A DNA stretch of 64,000 bases from CAYMPH01 sp964392365. Its GTDB lineage: Bacteria; Spirochaetota; UBA4802; UBA5550. The notes under the pieces are model-generated. The model was given only the letters and a program-made list of their open reading frames with translations, was not told where the DNA came from and searched no databases. The stretch lies in the NCBI GenBank assembly GCA_964392365.1, contig CAYMPH010000003.1, positions 290,499 to 354,498 on the forward strand, in the 5' to 3' direction. A program made the position numbers and the translations under genes. Positions within the stretch are counted from its first letter, which is position 1. Each line of letters opens with the position of its first letter. Positions 1 through 8,796 of the stretch are shown here, one piece after another.

Positions 1-2
1 TT

Positions 3-368
3 CCTGAGCCTCATACAGACTTTATTTTTGCTGTAATCGCGGAAGAAACCGGGTTTGTGGGAACAATTTTTTTAATTTTTATATACGGAGCATTTCTCTG
101 GAGAGGCTTTATAATTGCAATCGGGGCACCGGATGATTTCGGAAGGCTGCTTGCTACAGGACTGAGCCTCATGATTACAGTTCAGGCATTTATCAATATT
201 GCAGTAGTCAGCGGAAGTCTGCCTACTACGGGAATTCCTCTCCCATTTATCAGCTACGGAGGGTCATCATTACTCTGCAGCATGATTGCTTGCGGAATTC
301 TCCTGAATATTTCCCGTTACAGGGAAGCAGCGCTCGATGGATTTAAATACGGTCAAGAGGGTATATAA
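3..368 (+). CDS. ftsW: FtsW, C-terminal end (5' truncated by window edge)
   Basis: Septal peptidoglycan glycosyltransferase of the SEDS family, an inner-membrane protein that polymerises lipid II at the division site with a partner class B PBP. The open frame runs in from the left edge, so only about 121 C-terminal residues are seen. It opens with PEPHTDFIFAVIAEE, the family's signature loop, followed by three hydrophobic segments and the conserved GIPLPFISYGGSS motif near residues 78-90 of the fragment. The GTG at 57 is internal and not a start. The TAA at 366-368 directly abuts the GTG of murG, which points to one transcript and translational coupling. FtsW is preferred over RodA because of the murG-murC-ftsQAZ context. 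Confident. Confidence 0.95.
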   Translation, partial: PEPHTDFIFAVIAEETGFVGTIFLIFIYGAFLWRGFIIAIGAPDDFGRLLATGLSLMITVQAFINIAVVSGSLPTTGIPLPFISYGGSSLLCSMIACGILLNISRYREAALDGFKYGQEGI

Positions 369-1478
369 GTGATAACAGGAAAAGTTTTAATAATAGGCGG
401 AGGAACAGGGGGGCACATCAGCCCGGGAATTGCCATTTATAAGGAATTCAAAAGACAGAATGTTCAGGCCCTGTATCTTTCAGGGAAAAAAGATAAAAAG
501 TTTTCCCTGTTTAAGGAAATTGAAGAAGCGGATCTGTTTCTATATGGGGCTCCTCCTATAACCCGTAATATATTTAAACTTCCGATTTTTGTAATCAGAT
601 TCTTTGCTGCAGTTTTCACTGCAATGAGAATCATTAAAATGAATAATATCAGTGCTGTAATAGGAATGGGCGGATATGTATCTGCTCCGGCATTGCTTGC
701 TGCAAAATTAAAAAAAATTTCCATATATCTCTGCGAGCAGAATGTAATTCCGGGAAGGGTAACTTCATTATTCGAAAAATATGCTGATGCAGTGTATGGA
801 ACCTTCGAAGAATCAAGAAGCTATTTGAAATTTCCTGATAAGCTTATGTGCGCCGGAAATCCTATCAGAACAAGCGTTCTGATTTCAGATAAAAAAGCAG
901 ATGCAAAAAAAGCGTTTCACATGAGTCATGCAAAAAAAGTCATACTTGTGATCGGCGGCAGTCAGGGATCCATGAAAATGAATGAAACAATTTATAATAT
1001 TAAGAAAAAGCATCAGGATCAGTTTGATGGAATTGGAATTATATGGAGTGCGGGAGCTTATTCTTATGAAAAATTCAAGTCAATACTTCAGGAGGGAGCT
1101 GATGCCGGATCTGTTTATCTTTCCCCGTACATAGAAAATGTAGGTTTGAGCTATAAGGCTGCGGATATTGCTGTGAGCAGGGCAGGTGCAGGAGTAATGA
1201 TGGAGCTAGCTGCATTCGGCATTCCATCCATACTTATTCCATATCCGTTTGCGGCGCTCGATCATCAGAACAAAAATGCTGACGCGTTTGTTTCTGCAGG
1301 TGCTGCAGTTAAAATTATGGAAGATGATTCCTTTGAGGAGAACCTTGTTAAGACGCTTTTTTCAATTCTCGGCAATGACAGGTTATTGAATAAAATGTCA
1401 GATAAGGCATTTGACATATCAAAAAAAGATGCAGCTGAAGTAATTGTTTCAAATATTATTAAATTTGTTAAGAAATAA
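369..1478 (+). CDS. murG: MurG, lipid II-forming N-acetylglucosaminyltransferase
   Basis: Transfers GlcNAc from UDP-GlcNAc to undecaprenyl-PP-MurNAc-pentapeptide (lipid I to lipid II) on the cytoplasmic face of the inner membrane. At 369 residues it has the usual size. Visible motifs are the N-terminal glycine-rich loop GGGTGGHISPG (residues 10-20), GMGGYVSAPA near 97-106, CEQNVIPG near 122, GGSQGS near 197-202, and the UDP-GlcNAc-binding stretch with SRAGAGVMMELAAFG followed by PYPFAALDHQNKNA. The start is GTG at 369, immediately after the ftsW stop, with an AGAGGG Shine-Dalgarno at about 355-360 inside ftsW. murC follows after 35 bases. Confidence 0.96.
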   Translation: MITGKVLIIGGGTGGHISPGIAIYKEFKRQNVQALYLSGKKDKKFSLFKEIEEADLFLYGAPPITRNIFKLPIFVIRFFAAVFTAMRIIKMNNISAVIGMGGYVSAPALLAAKLKKISIYLCEQNVIPGRVTSLFEKYADAVYGTFEESRSYLKFPDKLMCAGNPIRTSVLISDKKADAKKAFHMSHAKKVILVIGGSQGSMKMNETIYNIKKKHQDQFDGIGIIWSAGAYSYEKFKSILQEGADAGSVYLSPYIENVGLSYKAADIAVSRAGAGVMMELAAFGIPSILIPYPFAALDHQNKNADAFVSAGAAVKIMEDDSFEENLVKTLFSILGNDRLLNKMSDKAFDISKKDAAEVIVSNIIKFVKK

Positions 1479-1513
1479 AAAATTGCGCATCGCGCTTTAA
1501 TGGAGAAATAATC

Positions 1514-2881
1514 TTGTTCAGAAAATCAAAAAAAATGCATTTTATAGGTATAGGCGGAATAGGCATGAGCGGGATTGCCGGCATCCTGATTGATATGGGT
1601 TATGAAGTATCAGGCTCGGATCTGCATGAATCGGAGCAGACGCGGATGCTTGAGAAACTGGGTGCGAGGATTTACATCGGCCATTATGTTTCGAATATTC
1701 AGGATTACCATGTGGTAGTTACATCGAGCGCCATTGACCTGAATAATCCGGAAATTATTGAAGCCAGAAAGAGAGGCATACCGATTATTCACAGATCGGA
1801 GATGCTTGCCGAACTTGTGCGCCTCAAGCACGGAATCGGAGTTGCAGGAACTCACGGGAAAACCACAACCTCTTCAATCATGGCATATGTGCTTTATCAC
1901 GGCGGAATGAATCCTACGGCTGTTATCGGCGGTAAGGTTTTTAATTTTGAATCCAATGCAAGAACAGGTGAAGGCGATTACATCGTTTTTGAGGCTGATG
2001 AGTCTGATGGAACCTTTCTTAATCTTTTTCCTACAATAGGCGTAGTTACAAACATTGACGCTGATCATCTTGACCATTACAAATATTTCGAGGGATTAAA
2101 AGATGCATTCCTGAAATATATAAATAATATTCCTTTTTACGGTTTTTCGGCATTATGCATAGATGATAATATTATCAGAGAGCTTCTGCCGCTTGTGGAA
2201 AGGCCTTATTTTACTTACGGCTTTTCAGATGATGCGGATTTCAGGGCGGACTGTATAGAATTTGCTGAATCGAAAACAAGGTTCACCGCGTATTTTAAAA
2301 ATTCAAAAATCGGTGTTTTTGAAATAAATCTTCTAGGAAAACATAATGTTCTCAACGCGCTTGCTGTTATTGCAGTTGCAGTTGATCTTGGTCTTGAGTA
2401 TGAAGCAATCAGAAGCGGACTTGCCTCATTCAGCGGAGTAGGCAGAAGAATTGAAAAAATAGGAGAAGGCGGTGGAATCGCGGTTTATGATGATTACGGC
2501 CATCATCCGACTGAGGTGCGCGCAACTCTTGAAGCTATAAAAAAAATCGGAAGACGTGTGCTTGTTATTTTTCAGCCGCACAGGTATTCAAGAACCGAAC
2601 TTCTCTGGGATGATTTCGGACAGAGCTTTTCAAATGCTGATGAGCTTTTTCTGGCGGAAATTTACCCGGCTGGTGAAAAACCAATAGAGGGAGTTTCATC
2701 AAAACTTATTCAGGAATCTATAATGAAGCACGAAGGACGCAGCGTTGAAATTATCAGCAGGTTTGAAGATATACCTGCAAGGGTGCTCGCAAAGGCAAAA
2801 CGCGGAGACCTGGTTTTAACTCTCGGCGCAGGTGATATTTATAAAGCCGGAAGAAAGATTTTAGATGAACTCGGAAGATAG
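1514..2881 (+). CDS. murC: MurC, UDP-N-acetylmuramate--L-alanine ligase
   Basis: ATP-dependent cytoplasmic ligase adding the first stem-peptide residue, L-Ala, to UDP-MurNAc. The 455 residues match the family's length. Visible motifs are the N-terminal nucleotide fold GIGGIGMSG (12-20), the ATP P-loop GVAGTHGKTTTSS (109-121), FEADESDGTFL near 155-165, TNIDADHLDHY near 175-185 and DDYGHHPTEV, which distinguishes MurC from other Mur ligases. I chose TTG at 1514 because GGAG at 1502-1505 is 8 bases upstream; an ATG 21 bases further in would also keep all domains. Neither murB nor ddl, often found next to murC, follows. A palindromic repeat fills the gap before ftsQ. Confidence 0.95.
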   Translation: MFRKSKKMHFIGIGGIGMSGIAGILIDMGYEVSGSDLHESEQTRMLEKLGARIYIGHYVSNIQDYHVVVTSSAIDLNNPEIIEARKRGIPIIHRSEMLAELVRLKHGIGVAGTHGKTTTSSIMAYVLYHGGMNPTAVIGGKVFNFESNARTGEGDYIVFEADESDGTFLNLFPTIGVVTNIDADHLDHYKYFEGLKDAFLKYINNIPFYGFSALCIDDNIIRELLPLVERPYFTYGFSDDADFRADCIEFAESKTRFTAYFKNSKIGVFEINLLGKHNVLNALAVIAVAVDLGLEYEAIRSGLASFSGVGRRIEKIGEGGGIAVYDDYGHHPTEVRATLEAIKKIGRRVLVIFQPHRYSRTELLWDDFGQSFSNADELFLAEIYPAGEKPIEGVSSKLIQESIMKHEGRSVEIISRFEDIPARVLAKAKRGDLVLTLGAGDIYKAGRKILDELGR

Positions 2882-2916
2882 ATAAACTTTGAATAAATAT
2901 TTTAATGCGTTTGTCG

Positions 2917-3023
2917 TGTCATTCCGGCTGTAGCACAAGCGGAATGCCGGAATCTCATAGAGTAAATTTATTTTATTCGATTCCGGTATTTGCAAGATTG
3001 GAAGCAGCAAAACCGGAATGACA
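2917..3023. repeat. Empty copy of palindromic GIY-YIG element (copy A)
   Basis: A 107-base palindromic unit in the murC-ftsQ gap. The left arm (2917-2962) matches 63517-63562 at 42 of 46 positions. The right arm (2979-3023) matches 63864-63908 at 43 of 45. In the other copy the arms flank a GIY-YIG nuclease gene; here only 16 AT-rich bases lie between them. The outer ends are inverted repeats, TGTCATTCCGG and CCGGAATGACA, and each arm can fold on itself (ATTCCGGC with GCCGGAAT; ATTCCGGT with ACCGGAAT). There is no clear target-site duplication. Confidence 0.85.
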
Positions 3024-3083
3024 AGAATAAAATGGAGAATTTTATTAATAAAAATTAATTTTTATTAATAAAGATTAATTGAA

Positions 3084-3782
3084 ATGGAAAAAAAATTAAT
3101 AAAATTAATAATCTTTTTCCTTGTAGACATAATATGTCTTGACATTGCGATCGGTGCTGATAATATACGCAAGGTTAGAGCAATTGAATTCCGCGGACTT
3201 GAGTATCTTTCGAAATATGAACTGTTCGGAAGAACAAAGGTGAAATCGGAAAACGGTATCATTTCAGTCAGCATGGATTCATTAAACAGGGTATTAGCAG
3301 AAGAACCTTACATAGAAAGTTTTAATGTCAGTGAATCAAATGAACGTTTGATCGTTGAAATTAAGGAAAAAAAACCGGTTATGCTCCTGGCAATATCGAA
3401 GGGAGGCAGACTGATTCCGTTTGAAACAGATTTAAATTTCAGGCCGATATCAGCCGGAAAGGTTTATTCAACCGGATTGCCTCTTGTGATAATTGACGAG
3501 AAGGATGCAGCAGGCGGAACGCTTTCTAACAGGGTGAAAAATATTAACCGAATGCTTGAACAGTTAAAAAAGAATGATCCGATTTATGGCGATCTTGATG
3601 AAATAAAAATAAACAGCGACGGAAGCCTGAATGTAGTTCTAAAAGGCAGAAGAACACTTTTTAAAATAAACAGCGGGTATATGAATTTTATCAAATTGAA
3701 ATTTACTGCAGGGTACATGGACAGAATCAAACGCAATCCTGAAATGGTTGATCTCAGGACTGATGCAGTGGTTATAAGGTAA
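3084..3782 (+). CDS. ftsQ: FtsQ/DivIB-type cell division protein
   Basis: Single-pass inner-membrane division protein that in other bacteria links early (FtsA/Z) and late (FtsW/I) divisome parts through FtsB/L. Residues 5-24 are hydrophobic (membrane anchor), followed by a POTRA-like domain at about 28-98 with the motif IRKVRAIEFRGLEYLSKYEL, then a beta-rich FtsQ domain to about 215. Its 232 residues are on the short side for FtsQ, mainly because the cytoplasmic N-terminus is only a few residues. The family is poorly conserved, so position between murC and ftsA is part of the evidence. The ribosome-binding site is weak; ATG 3084 is the first start that gives the anchor. ftsA starts 7 bases downstream. 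Confidence 0.85.
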   Translation: MEKKLIKLIIFFLVDIICLDIAIGADNIRKVRAIEFRGLEYLSKYELFGRTKVKSENGIISVSMDSLNRVLAEEPYIESFNVSESNERLIVEIKEKKPVMLLAISKGGRLIPFETDLNFRPISAGKVYSTGLPLVIIDEKDAAGGTLSNRVKNINRMLEQLKKNDPIYGDLDEIKINSDGSLNVVLKGRRTLFKINSGYMNFIKLKFTAGYMDRIKRNPEMVDLRTDAVVIR

Positions 3783-3789
3783 CGGAACT

Positions 3790-5013
3790 ATGGAAGAGAT
3801 GATAGTCGGCCTGGATGTTGGAACCACTAAAACCTGCGCTGTAATCGGTTTTGAAAACGAAAACAAGCAGGTGGAAATTGTTGGTGTTGGAACTTCTCCA
3901 TCCAGGGGAATGAAAAGCGGAGTTATCGTTAATATTGATAACACTTCATCATCTATCGAAAAAGCAATTGAAGATGCGGAACTTATGGCAGGACACGAGG
4001 TTGCAGGGGTTTACGTGGGCATCAGCGGTCAGCAGATCAAGGGCGAAAATTCAAAAGGCGTTGTTGCAATCACCAACCGTAACAGAACAATCAGTCACAT
4101 TGAAGTGAAAAGAGTAATTGAGCAGGCTCAGGCAATTCTTATTCCTGTTGACAGGGAAATTCTTCACGTCCTCTCCAAAGAATTCACTGTAGACGATCAG
4201 CAGGGCATCAAGGATCCTGTTGGCATGAGCGGAGTAAGGCTTGAGGCTGAAGTTCATATAATCACCGGAGCTGTAACAAGCCTCCAGAATATGATGAAGG
4301 CAGTGGACAAGGCCGGATTCCAGTACCAGGATATAGTATTCAATCCTCTTGCAACTGCTGAAGCAGTACTCAGCACTGATGAAAGAGAGCTTGGTGTGGC
4401 GCTTGTTGATATTGGCGGAGGCACTACGGATATTATCGTATTCCTTGAAGGCGGTGTTGCATATTCATCTGTATTGTCTGTAGGCGGAATACACGTAACA
4501 AATGATATTTCTATCGGACTTCGAACTCCTTTTGAATCAGCTGAAATGATAAAGAAAAAAAGCGGATGCGCTGCACTTGACCTCGTTGATGCAACTGAAA
4601 TGGTTGAGGTCCCGTCAGTTGGAGGGCGCGCTCCGAGAAGACTTTTCCGCCAGGAACTGACTCAGATAATAGGCCCCCGGATGACAGAGATTATGGAGAT
4701 GGTGGACAACGAGCTTGTTCGAAGCGGGAAGAAAGATATGCTTTCTGCCGGGGTGGTATTAACAGGCGGCGGAAGCATGCTCGATGGATGCGTTGAGGCT
4801 GCAGAGAGAGTTATGAATATTCCGGTCCGCATAGGCAGTCCGAGAGATATAGTTGGATTAAAGGATGTAGTGGCCACGCCTCAGTTTGCCAATGGCGTAG
4901 GGCTTTTAAAATATGGAATAAAAATGAGTAAATTCAGAAACAGACCGAGATTTGAAATGGAAAAGGCCGGCGTTTTTGATAAGGTTAAGAAGTGGTTTGA
5001 GGAATATCTTTAA
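3790..5013 (+). CDS. ftsA: FtsA, actin-like divisome protein
   Basis: Actin-fold ATPase that tethers FtsZ to the membrane and recruits later division proteins. Visible are the phosphate-1 loop GLDVGTTKTCAVIG (7-20), the FtsA-specific 1C/SHS2 insertion at about 84-165, phosphate-2 VDIGGGTTDI (206-215), the adenosine motif VLTGGGSML near 322-330, and a C-terminal amphipathic helix GVFDKVKKWFEEYL (394-407) that matches the membrane-targeting sequence of the family. At 407 residues it is full length. ftsQ ends 7 bases before it and ftsZ begins 46 bases after it, so the three should be co-transcribed. Confidence 0.96.
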   Translation: MEEMIVGLDVGTTKTCAVIGFENENKQVEIVGVGTSPSRGMKSGVIVNIDNTSSSIEKAIEDAELMAGHEVAGVYVGISGQQIKGENSKGVVAITNRNRTISHIEVKRVIEQAQAILIPVDREILHVLSKEFTVDDQQGIKDPVGMSGVRLEAEVHIITGAVTSLQNMMKAVDKAGFQYQDIVFNPLATAEAVLSTDERELGVALVDIGGGTTDIIVFLEGGVAYSSVLSVGGIHVTNDISIGLRTPFESAEMIKKKSGCAALDLVDATEMVEVPSVGGRAPRRLFRQELTQIIGPRMTEIMEMVDNELVRSGKKDMLSAGVVLTGGGSMLDGCVEAAERVMNIPVRIGSPRDIVGLKDVVATPQFANGVGLLKYGIKMSKFRNRPRFEMEKAGVFDKVKKWFEEYL

Positions 5014-5059
5014 AACTTATAATTTCTAATGAGACATAATAAAGCAAGGGGGGAGGGAG

Positions 5060-6241
5060 ATGTTTAAATTAGAGGAAGAAAGGCCGCTCAGCACGATTAT
5101 CAAGGTTATCGGAGTTGGCGGAGCAGGCTGCAATGCAGTAAACAGGATGATCGCTACAGGCATGGAGGGCGTTGAATTCATTGTAGCAAATACAGACGCA
5201 CAGCAGCTTCGCGACAGTCTTGCGCCGGTGAAGATTCAGCTCGGGGGCAAGCTGACACGGGGGCTTGGTGCAGGCGCAAATCCGGATGTGGGGCGTGAAG
5301 CTGCCAATGAAGACAGGGATAAAATACAGAAAGCTCTCAAAGGTGCTGATATGGTTTTCATTACTGCAGGCATGGGAGGCGGAACAGGAACAGGTGCAGC
5401 GCCTGTTGTTGCCGAGATAGCAAAAGAACAGTCCGCTCTCGTGGTTGGAGTAGTAACCAAACCATTCAGAACCGAAGGTAAAAAGAGAATGTCCCGCGCA
5501 GAAGAGGGAATCGTAAATCTTAAGACTAAAGTTGATACGCTTATTACAATTCCAAATGACCTGCTTCTTAAAATTATCGACAGAAAAACTCCAATTGAAG
5601 ACGCATTCAAGCTTGCAGATGACATCCTCCGTCAGGGTGTTCAGGGTATAGCTGATCTGATTATGGTAACAGGTCTTGTGAATGTTGACTTTGCTGATGT
5701 GAAAACTGTAATGAAGGAAACCGGCGACGCGCTTATGGGAGTTGGAATCGGAGTTGGTGAAAACAAGGCGCTTGAAGCAACCCAGATGGCAATCAACAGT
5801 CCTCTGCTTGAGGATACAAGCATTGAAGGCGCAAAAGCTGTTCTGATAAATATTGCAGGCGGCAATGATCTTTCTCTTCACGAAGTTAACGAGGTTACTG
5901 ATTTAATCACAAGACAGGTTGATCCTGATGCAAATATTATTTTCGGCACTACTATTGATTCTGCTCTTGATGAAAGAGTTCGGGTTACGGTTATTGCAAC
6001 AGGGTTTGATAAAAAGAAAAACATGCTTTCTAAAAATGGAATGAACGCGGTTCTAGGTCATGCTAATGATTATGACAGAAAGATAGGGCCTGCGCTGACT
6101 TTAATTGACGGAAGCAATGAAAAGCCTCAGGTTAGAAAAAACGGCGGAGTGTTTAATATAGAAAAGGAAATGAAAAGATCAAGAGAATTCGACAATGGCG
6201 ACCTTGAGATTCCAACTTTTCTCAGAAGAAGCATAGAATAA
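5060..6241 (+). CDS. ftsZ: FtsZ, tubulin-like division GTPase
   Basis: GTPase that polymerises into the cytokinetic ring. Residues 16-30 hold the glycine-rich nucleotide-binding start GVGGAGCNAVNRM, 104-112 the tubulin signature GMGGGTGTG, and the T7 synergy loop NVDFADVK lies near 210. After a short variable linker the protein ends in DLEIPTFLRRSIE, the conserved C-terminal peptide that binds FtsA and other partners. The 393 residues are typical. The ATG at 5060 is preceded by an unusually purine-rich GGGGGGAGGGAG tract, which fits high expression. It is the last gene of the cluster and is followed by a strong terminator at 6273. Confidence 0.98.
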   Translation: MFKLEEERPLSTIIKVIGVGGAGCNAVNRMIATGMEGVEFIVANTDAQQLRDSLAPVKIQLGGKLTRGLGAGANPDVGREAANEDRDKIQKALKGADMVFITAGMGGGTGTGAAPVVAEIAKEQSALVVGVVTKPFRTEGKKRMSRAEEGIVNLKTKVDTLITIPNDLLLKIIDRKTPIEDAFKLADDILRQGVQGIADLIMVTGLVNVDFADVKTVMKETGDALMGVGIGVGENKALEATQMAINSPLLEDTSIEGAKAVLINIAGGNDLSLHEVNEVTDLITRQVDPDANIIFGTTIDSALDERVRVTVIATGFDKKKNMLSKNGMNAVLGHANDYDRKIGPALTLIDGSNEKPQVRKNGGVFNIEKEMKRSREFDNGDLEIPTFLRRSIE

Positions 6242-6272
6242 TATCATAAATAATTATTGTTTTCCCCCTGAA

Positions 6273-6306
6273 AAAAGCCGGCTGAATTTTAGCCGGCTTT
6301 TTTTTT
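6273..6306 (+). terminator. Rho-independent terminator after ftsZ
   Basis: The stem AAAAGCCGGCT (6273-6283) pairs with AGCCGGCTTTT (6291-6301) across the loop GAATTTT and is followed by an unbroken T tract to 6307. It sits 32 bases after the ftsZ stop and should end the division operon transcript. Confidence 0.92.
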
Positions 6307-6346
6307 ATTTATTAAATGACTTATCTTCTTGATTATGTTTTTAATT

Positions 6347-6372
6347 AAGCAATCAAAGAGATTGCTTTTTTT
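6347..6372 (+). terminator. Second terminator-like hairpin downstream of ftsZ
   Basis: Perfect 8-base stem AAGCAATC / GATTGCTT (6347-6354, 6360-6367) with an AAAGA loop and seven T in a row. It may act as a back-up to the ftsZ terminator. No gene lies between the two. Confidence 0.7.
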
Positions 6373-6534
6373 CGATTTTTGTTATAAATTCCTTGAAATA
6401 TAAATAATTCATGTATATAAATATTTGATTGGTTTAGATTATTCAAATTAATCCTTACTGGATCATAAAGAAAGAATATTTATGTCTAATCTGACTTTTT
6501 ACATAATAAACCAAATAAGTGAAAGGATTTCCAA

Positions 6535-6819
6535 GTGAATCTGTATTCAATTATCATCCTGATGTTTGCAGCGATAAGCCTGTACATGGGTTGTTATTAC
6601 ATTATACTTTATATTCTCTACAGGGAATTGCCTGAAAATCTTCCATTTGCAATTTCGTGCTTACTTGCAGCCCTGCTCGAAATAACCAATGCCGGGATGT
6701 ACAGTTCTTCAACACTTGCAGAAGGCATGGCATGGGAACGGTGGAATTTTATTGAAATTCCTTTTCTTGCAATTTCACTTGTCTGGTTTGCACATACCTA
6801 TACTGTAAAAAAAAATTAA
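6535..6819 (+). pseudogene. Short membrane protein, probable N-terminal remnant of a sensor protein
   Basis: A 94-residue reading frame with three predicted membrane helices (about 4-30, 37-55, 72-90) and the motif GMAWERWNFIE, which resembles the start of the multi-helix membrane domains found before kinase or phosphatase modules. GAAAGGA sits about 8 bases before the GTG start, so it may still be translated. The frame ends shortly after a run of nine A and no continuation is seen in the other + frames; the next gene is on the opposite strand. I read it as a truncated gene. An intact small membrane protein is the alternative. Confidence 0.45.
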
Positions 6820-6869
6820 GAATCTTACGAAAAACTTTTTCATCTTCAAAACCCGTGTTTCTTTAAAAG

Positions 6870-7514
6870 CTATTTCCCTATTAAATCACTGTAAAGCTTT
6901 TTAGAGCAATCAGGACATATACCGTGACTGAACTCTGCATTCGAGTGCTCTTTAATATATGATTCTATCTGCGTCCAGTAGCCCTGGTCATTCCTGATTT
7001 TTTTGCAGCTTGAGCAGATGGGGAGCATGCCGGATAAAGTCCTGATTTTTGAAAGAGCTTCCTGAAGCTCTTTGATCAGCTTCTCGCGCTCCTCCTCGGC
7101 CTTTTTCCTGTCAGTTATATTTTTGGAAATGCAGACAACAGAAATTACTGTTCCGTTCGCATCTTTTACCGGTTTAACTGAAGTAATAAAAAAAATATCC
7201 CCTTCAGTAACCGGCACCTTTACATCAAAAACAATTGTTTCACCTGTTGCAAAAGCCTTTTTTACAACAATCATCCGCTTTTCAGCTTCTTCTTTCTGAA
7301 AAATATCCCAGATTTTTTTGCCTATTATTTCTTCCGGAGTTTTTTTAAACGGATTGGAAAATGCATTATTTACATAGCGGTAAGTACCGTCTTCAAGTAT
7401 ATTGAAAATAGGATCAGTCGATTCATCAAGTACTATCTTCATGACATCCATTTTATTGCGCCCTGATTCGAGTTCGGAAATCAGAAAATTTTCATTCATA
7501 ACGGATTCATCCAT
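6870..7514 (-). CDS. PAS-domain protein with C-terminal CxxC...CxxC module
   Basis: A 214-residue cytoplasmic protein. Residues about 22-138 form one PAS domain (DPIFNILEDGTYRYVNNAF at the start, ITDRKKAEEEREK at its end), followed by a short coiled coil (about 139-160) and a C-terminal block LPICSSCKKIRNDQGYW ... FSHGICPDCSKKLY. The two Cys pairs look like a small metal-binding unit; I know this block as a recurring tail on PAS and response-regulator proteins, but not with a proven function. There is no kinase, cyclase or DNA-binding domain. ACAGG lies just upstream of the ATG. The gene follows the MaoC-like gene by 35 bases on the same strand and may share its transcript. Confidence 0.75.
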   Translation of the reverse strand: MDESVMNENFLISELESGRNKMDVMKIVLDESTDPIFNILEDGTYRYVNNAFSNPFKKTPEEIIGKKIWDIFQKEEAEKRMIVVKKAFATGETIVFDVKVPVTEGDIFFITSVKPVKDANGTVISVVCISKNITDRKKAEEEREKLIKELQEALSKIRTLSGMLPICSSCKKIRNDQGYWTQIESYIKEHSNAEFSHGICPDCSKKLYSDLIGK

Positions 7515-7549
7515 ATCTGCCTGTGTAACAGCAGAAAATTTAATTTAAT

Positions 7550-8419
7550 TCAGACTTTATATTTGAACATCCCGTTTTTAAGAACTTTTTTATTATCCCT
7601 GTTGAAGACTACAAAAGGAAGTTCACCGTTCATGTCCGGTTTGTATGCAACCAGGCGTAATTTTTCACCAGGAAACGCGGGGTTGGCAAACCTGCATGAT
7701 ATGCCCCTTAGACGCGTTATATCGCCGTTAAATACAGCTTTTGCAAGTGTTGAATTCGCCATTGAAACCAGACACACCCCGTGCATAATCGTTCTCGGCA
7801 GTCCCGCTGCTTTTGCAAGCAGATTATTGGTATGTATAAAATTATTATCACCGGATGCATGTGCGTATTTAATCTGCTGTCCTTCATCTGTTTTTATATC
7901 AAGTGAAAATACGGCTTCAGGTTCATCCTCATCAATCTGGACCTTCACGAAATACCTTGTCTTTGCCCGAACGATAAATCCTGATATGGATTCAATAATA
8001 TGCTCCTCTCCGCTCATAATACTCCCTGACACTTCAATCATTTCCCCTGCCGGAGTTTCAGTTATGGATTTAATGACACCCCTTGCGGAAAGTTGTTCAC
8101 CTGCACGCATCTGCCTTGACCATGTAAGCTCCTGTTTTGCATGAACCATGCGGAGAAGATTTAAATTCAGATCCGGATGCGTCATGATGCGTTTGAAAAA
8201 AGGATAAACCAGGCGTGAAAGATAAAATGGAGGAATGAGATCACTGCTTTCATAAATCGGATTATCATCCCTGGTCGCGTGTGCATATTCCATAATATCT
8301 TTTTTTGCAAACGGACCGATCTTTTTGTCCATAGTGAACCCGACAAGATTTCTATTCATGCGGAATGAATTGTAATTTTTTAACATTGCGGACAGTAGCG
8401 GAAGATAATCAGTTATCAC
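7550..8419 (-). CDS. MaoC-like double-hotdog (R)-enoyl-CoA hydratase
   Basis: Predicted to hydrate 2-enoyl-CoA to (R)-3-hydroxyacyl-CoA, or to act on a related acyl thioester. The 289 residues suit two tandem hotdog folds. The N-terminal half is divergent; the C-terminal half (about 175-289) carries KYAHASGDNNFIHTN, with the Asp and His of the hydratase-2 active site, then AAGLPRTIMHG. The usual Pro before Ile-His is Phe here. The GTG start at 8419 is chosen because AAGGAG lies about 10 bases upstream. The substrate cannot be told from sequence. The nearest possible pathway partner is the 3-hydroxyacyl-CoA dehydrogenase at 18659, which is not linked. Confidence 0.8.
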   Translation of the reverse strand: MITDYLPLLSAMLKNYNSFRMNRNLVGFTMDKKIGPFAKKDIMEYAHATRDDNPIYESSDLIPPFYLSRLVYPFFKRIMTHPDLNLNLLRMVHAKQELTWSRQMRAGEQLSARGVIKSITETPAGEMIEVSGSIMSGEEHIIESISGFIVRAKTRYFVKVQIDEDEPEAVFSLDIKTDEGQQIKYAHASGDNNFIHTNNLLAKAAGLPRTIMHGVCLVSMANSTLAKAVFNGDITRLRGISCRFANPAFPGEKLRLVAYKPDMNGELPFVVFNRDNKKVLKNGMFKYKV

Positions 8420-8624
8420 AGATGCCTATCTCCTTTTAATTATAAATGAAATGCTTCGGAAATTATATTAATCTCTTGATAAATCTTTTATAAACGGCCC
8501 AACGTCATAATGCAAGAAATATATTTTGCAATTTATTCTGAAAATTTAATAAATAATACCTGTTGGCAGACTGGAAGTCAATAATTTTTACTCGAAATTA
8601 GCTTTCTATAAAGTTCATTATAAA

Positions 8625-8650
8625 TCCTGCAGAGCAGGGTGTTGTGAAAA
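8625..8650 (+). repeat. Dispersed 26-base sequence, copy 1
   Basis: TCCTG, one variable base, AGAGCAGG and then TGAAAA after nine bases: about 21 of 26 positions agree with 10646-10671, and the 3' half also resembles 18587-18602. It lies in a gene-free stretch. CCTGC and GCAGG can pair around AGA. Function unknown. Confidence 0.4.
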
Positions 8651-8796
8651 GCATTCTGTATCAGTATAAGTTTTAAGCCAACCGGTGCTTTCTTAGCCGG
8701 CTGAATAGTATATGTTTCCAGACATTATTTAGAAAATATTTTATAAAAATATAAAAAGTTTTGCAGCAGGCTAAAGGTATTTAGGTCTGCGACGAC

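Noticed and set aside
5069..5881. 270-residue open frame antisense to ftsZ
   Set aside because: It lies wholly opposite a certain ftsZ gene, has Cys/Asn-rich nonsense composition and no ribosome-binding site.
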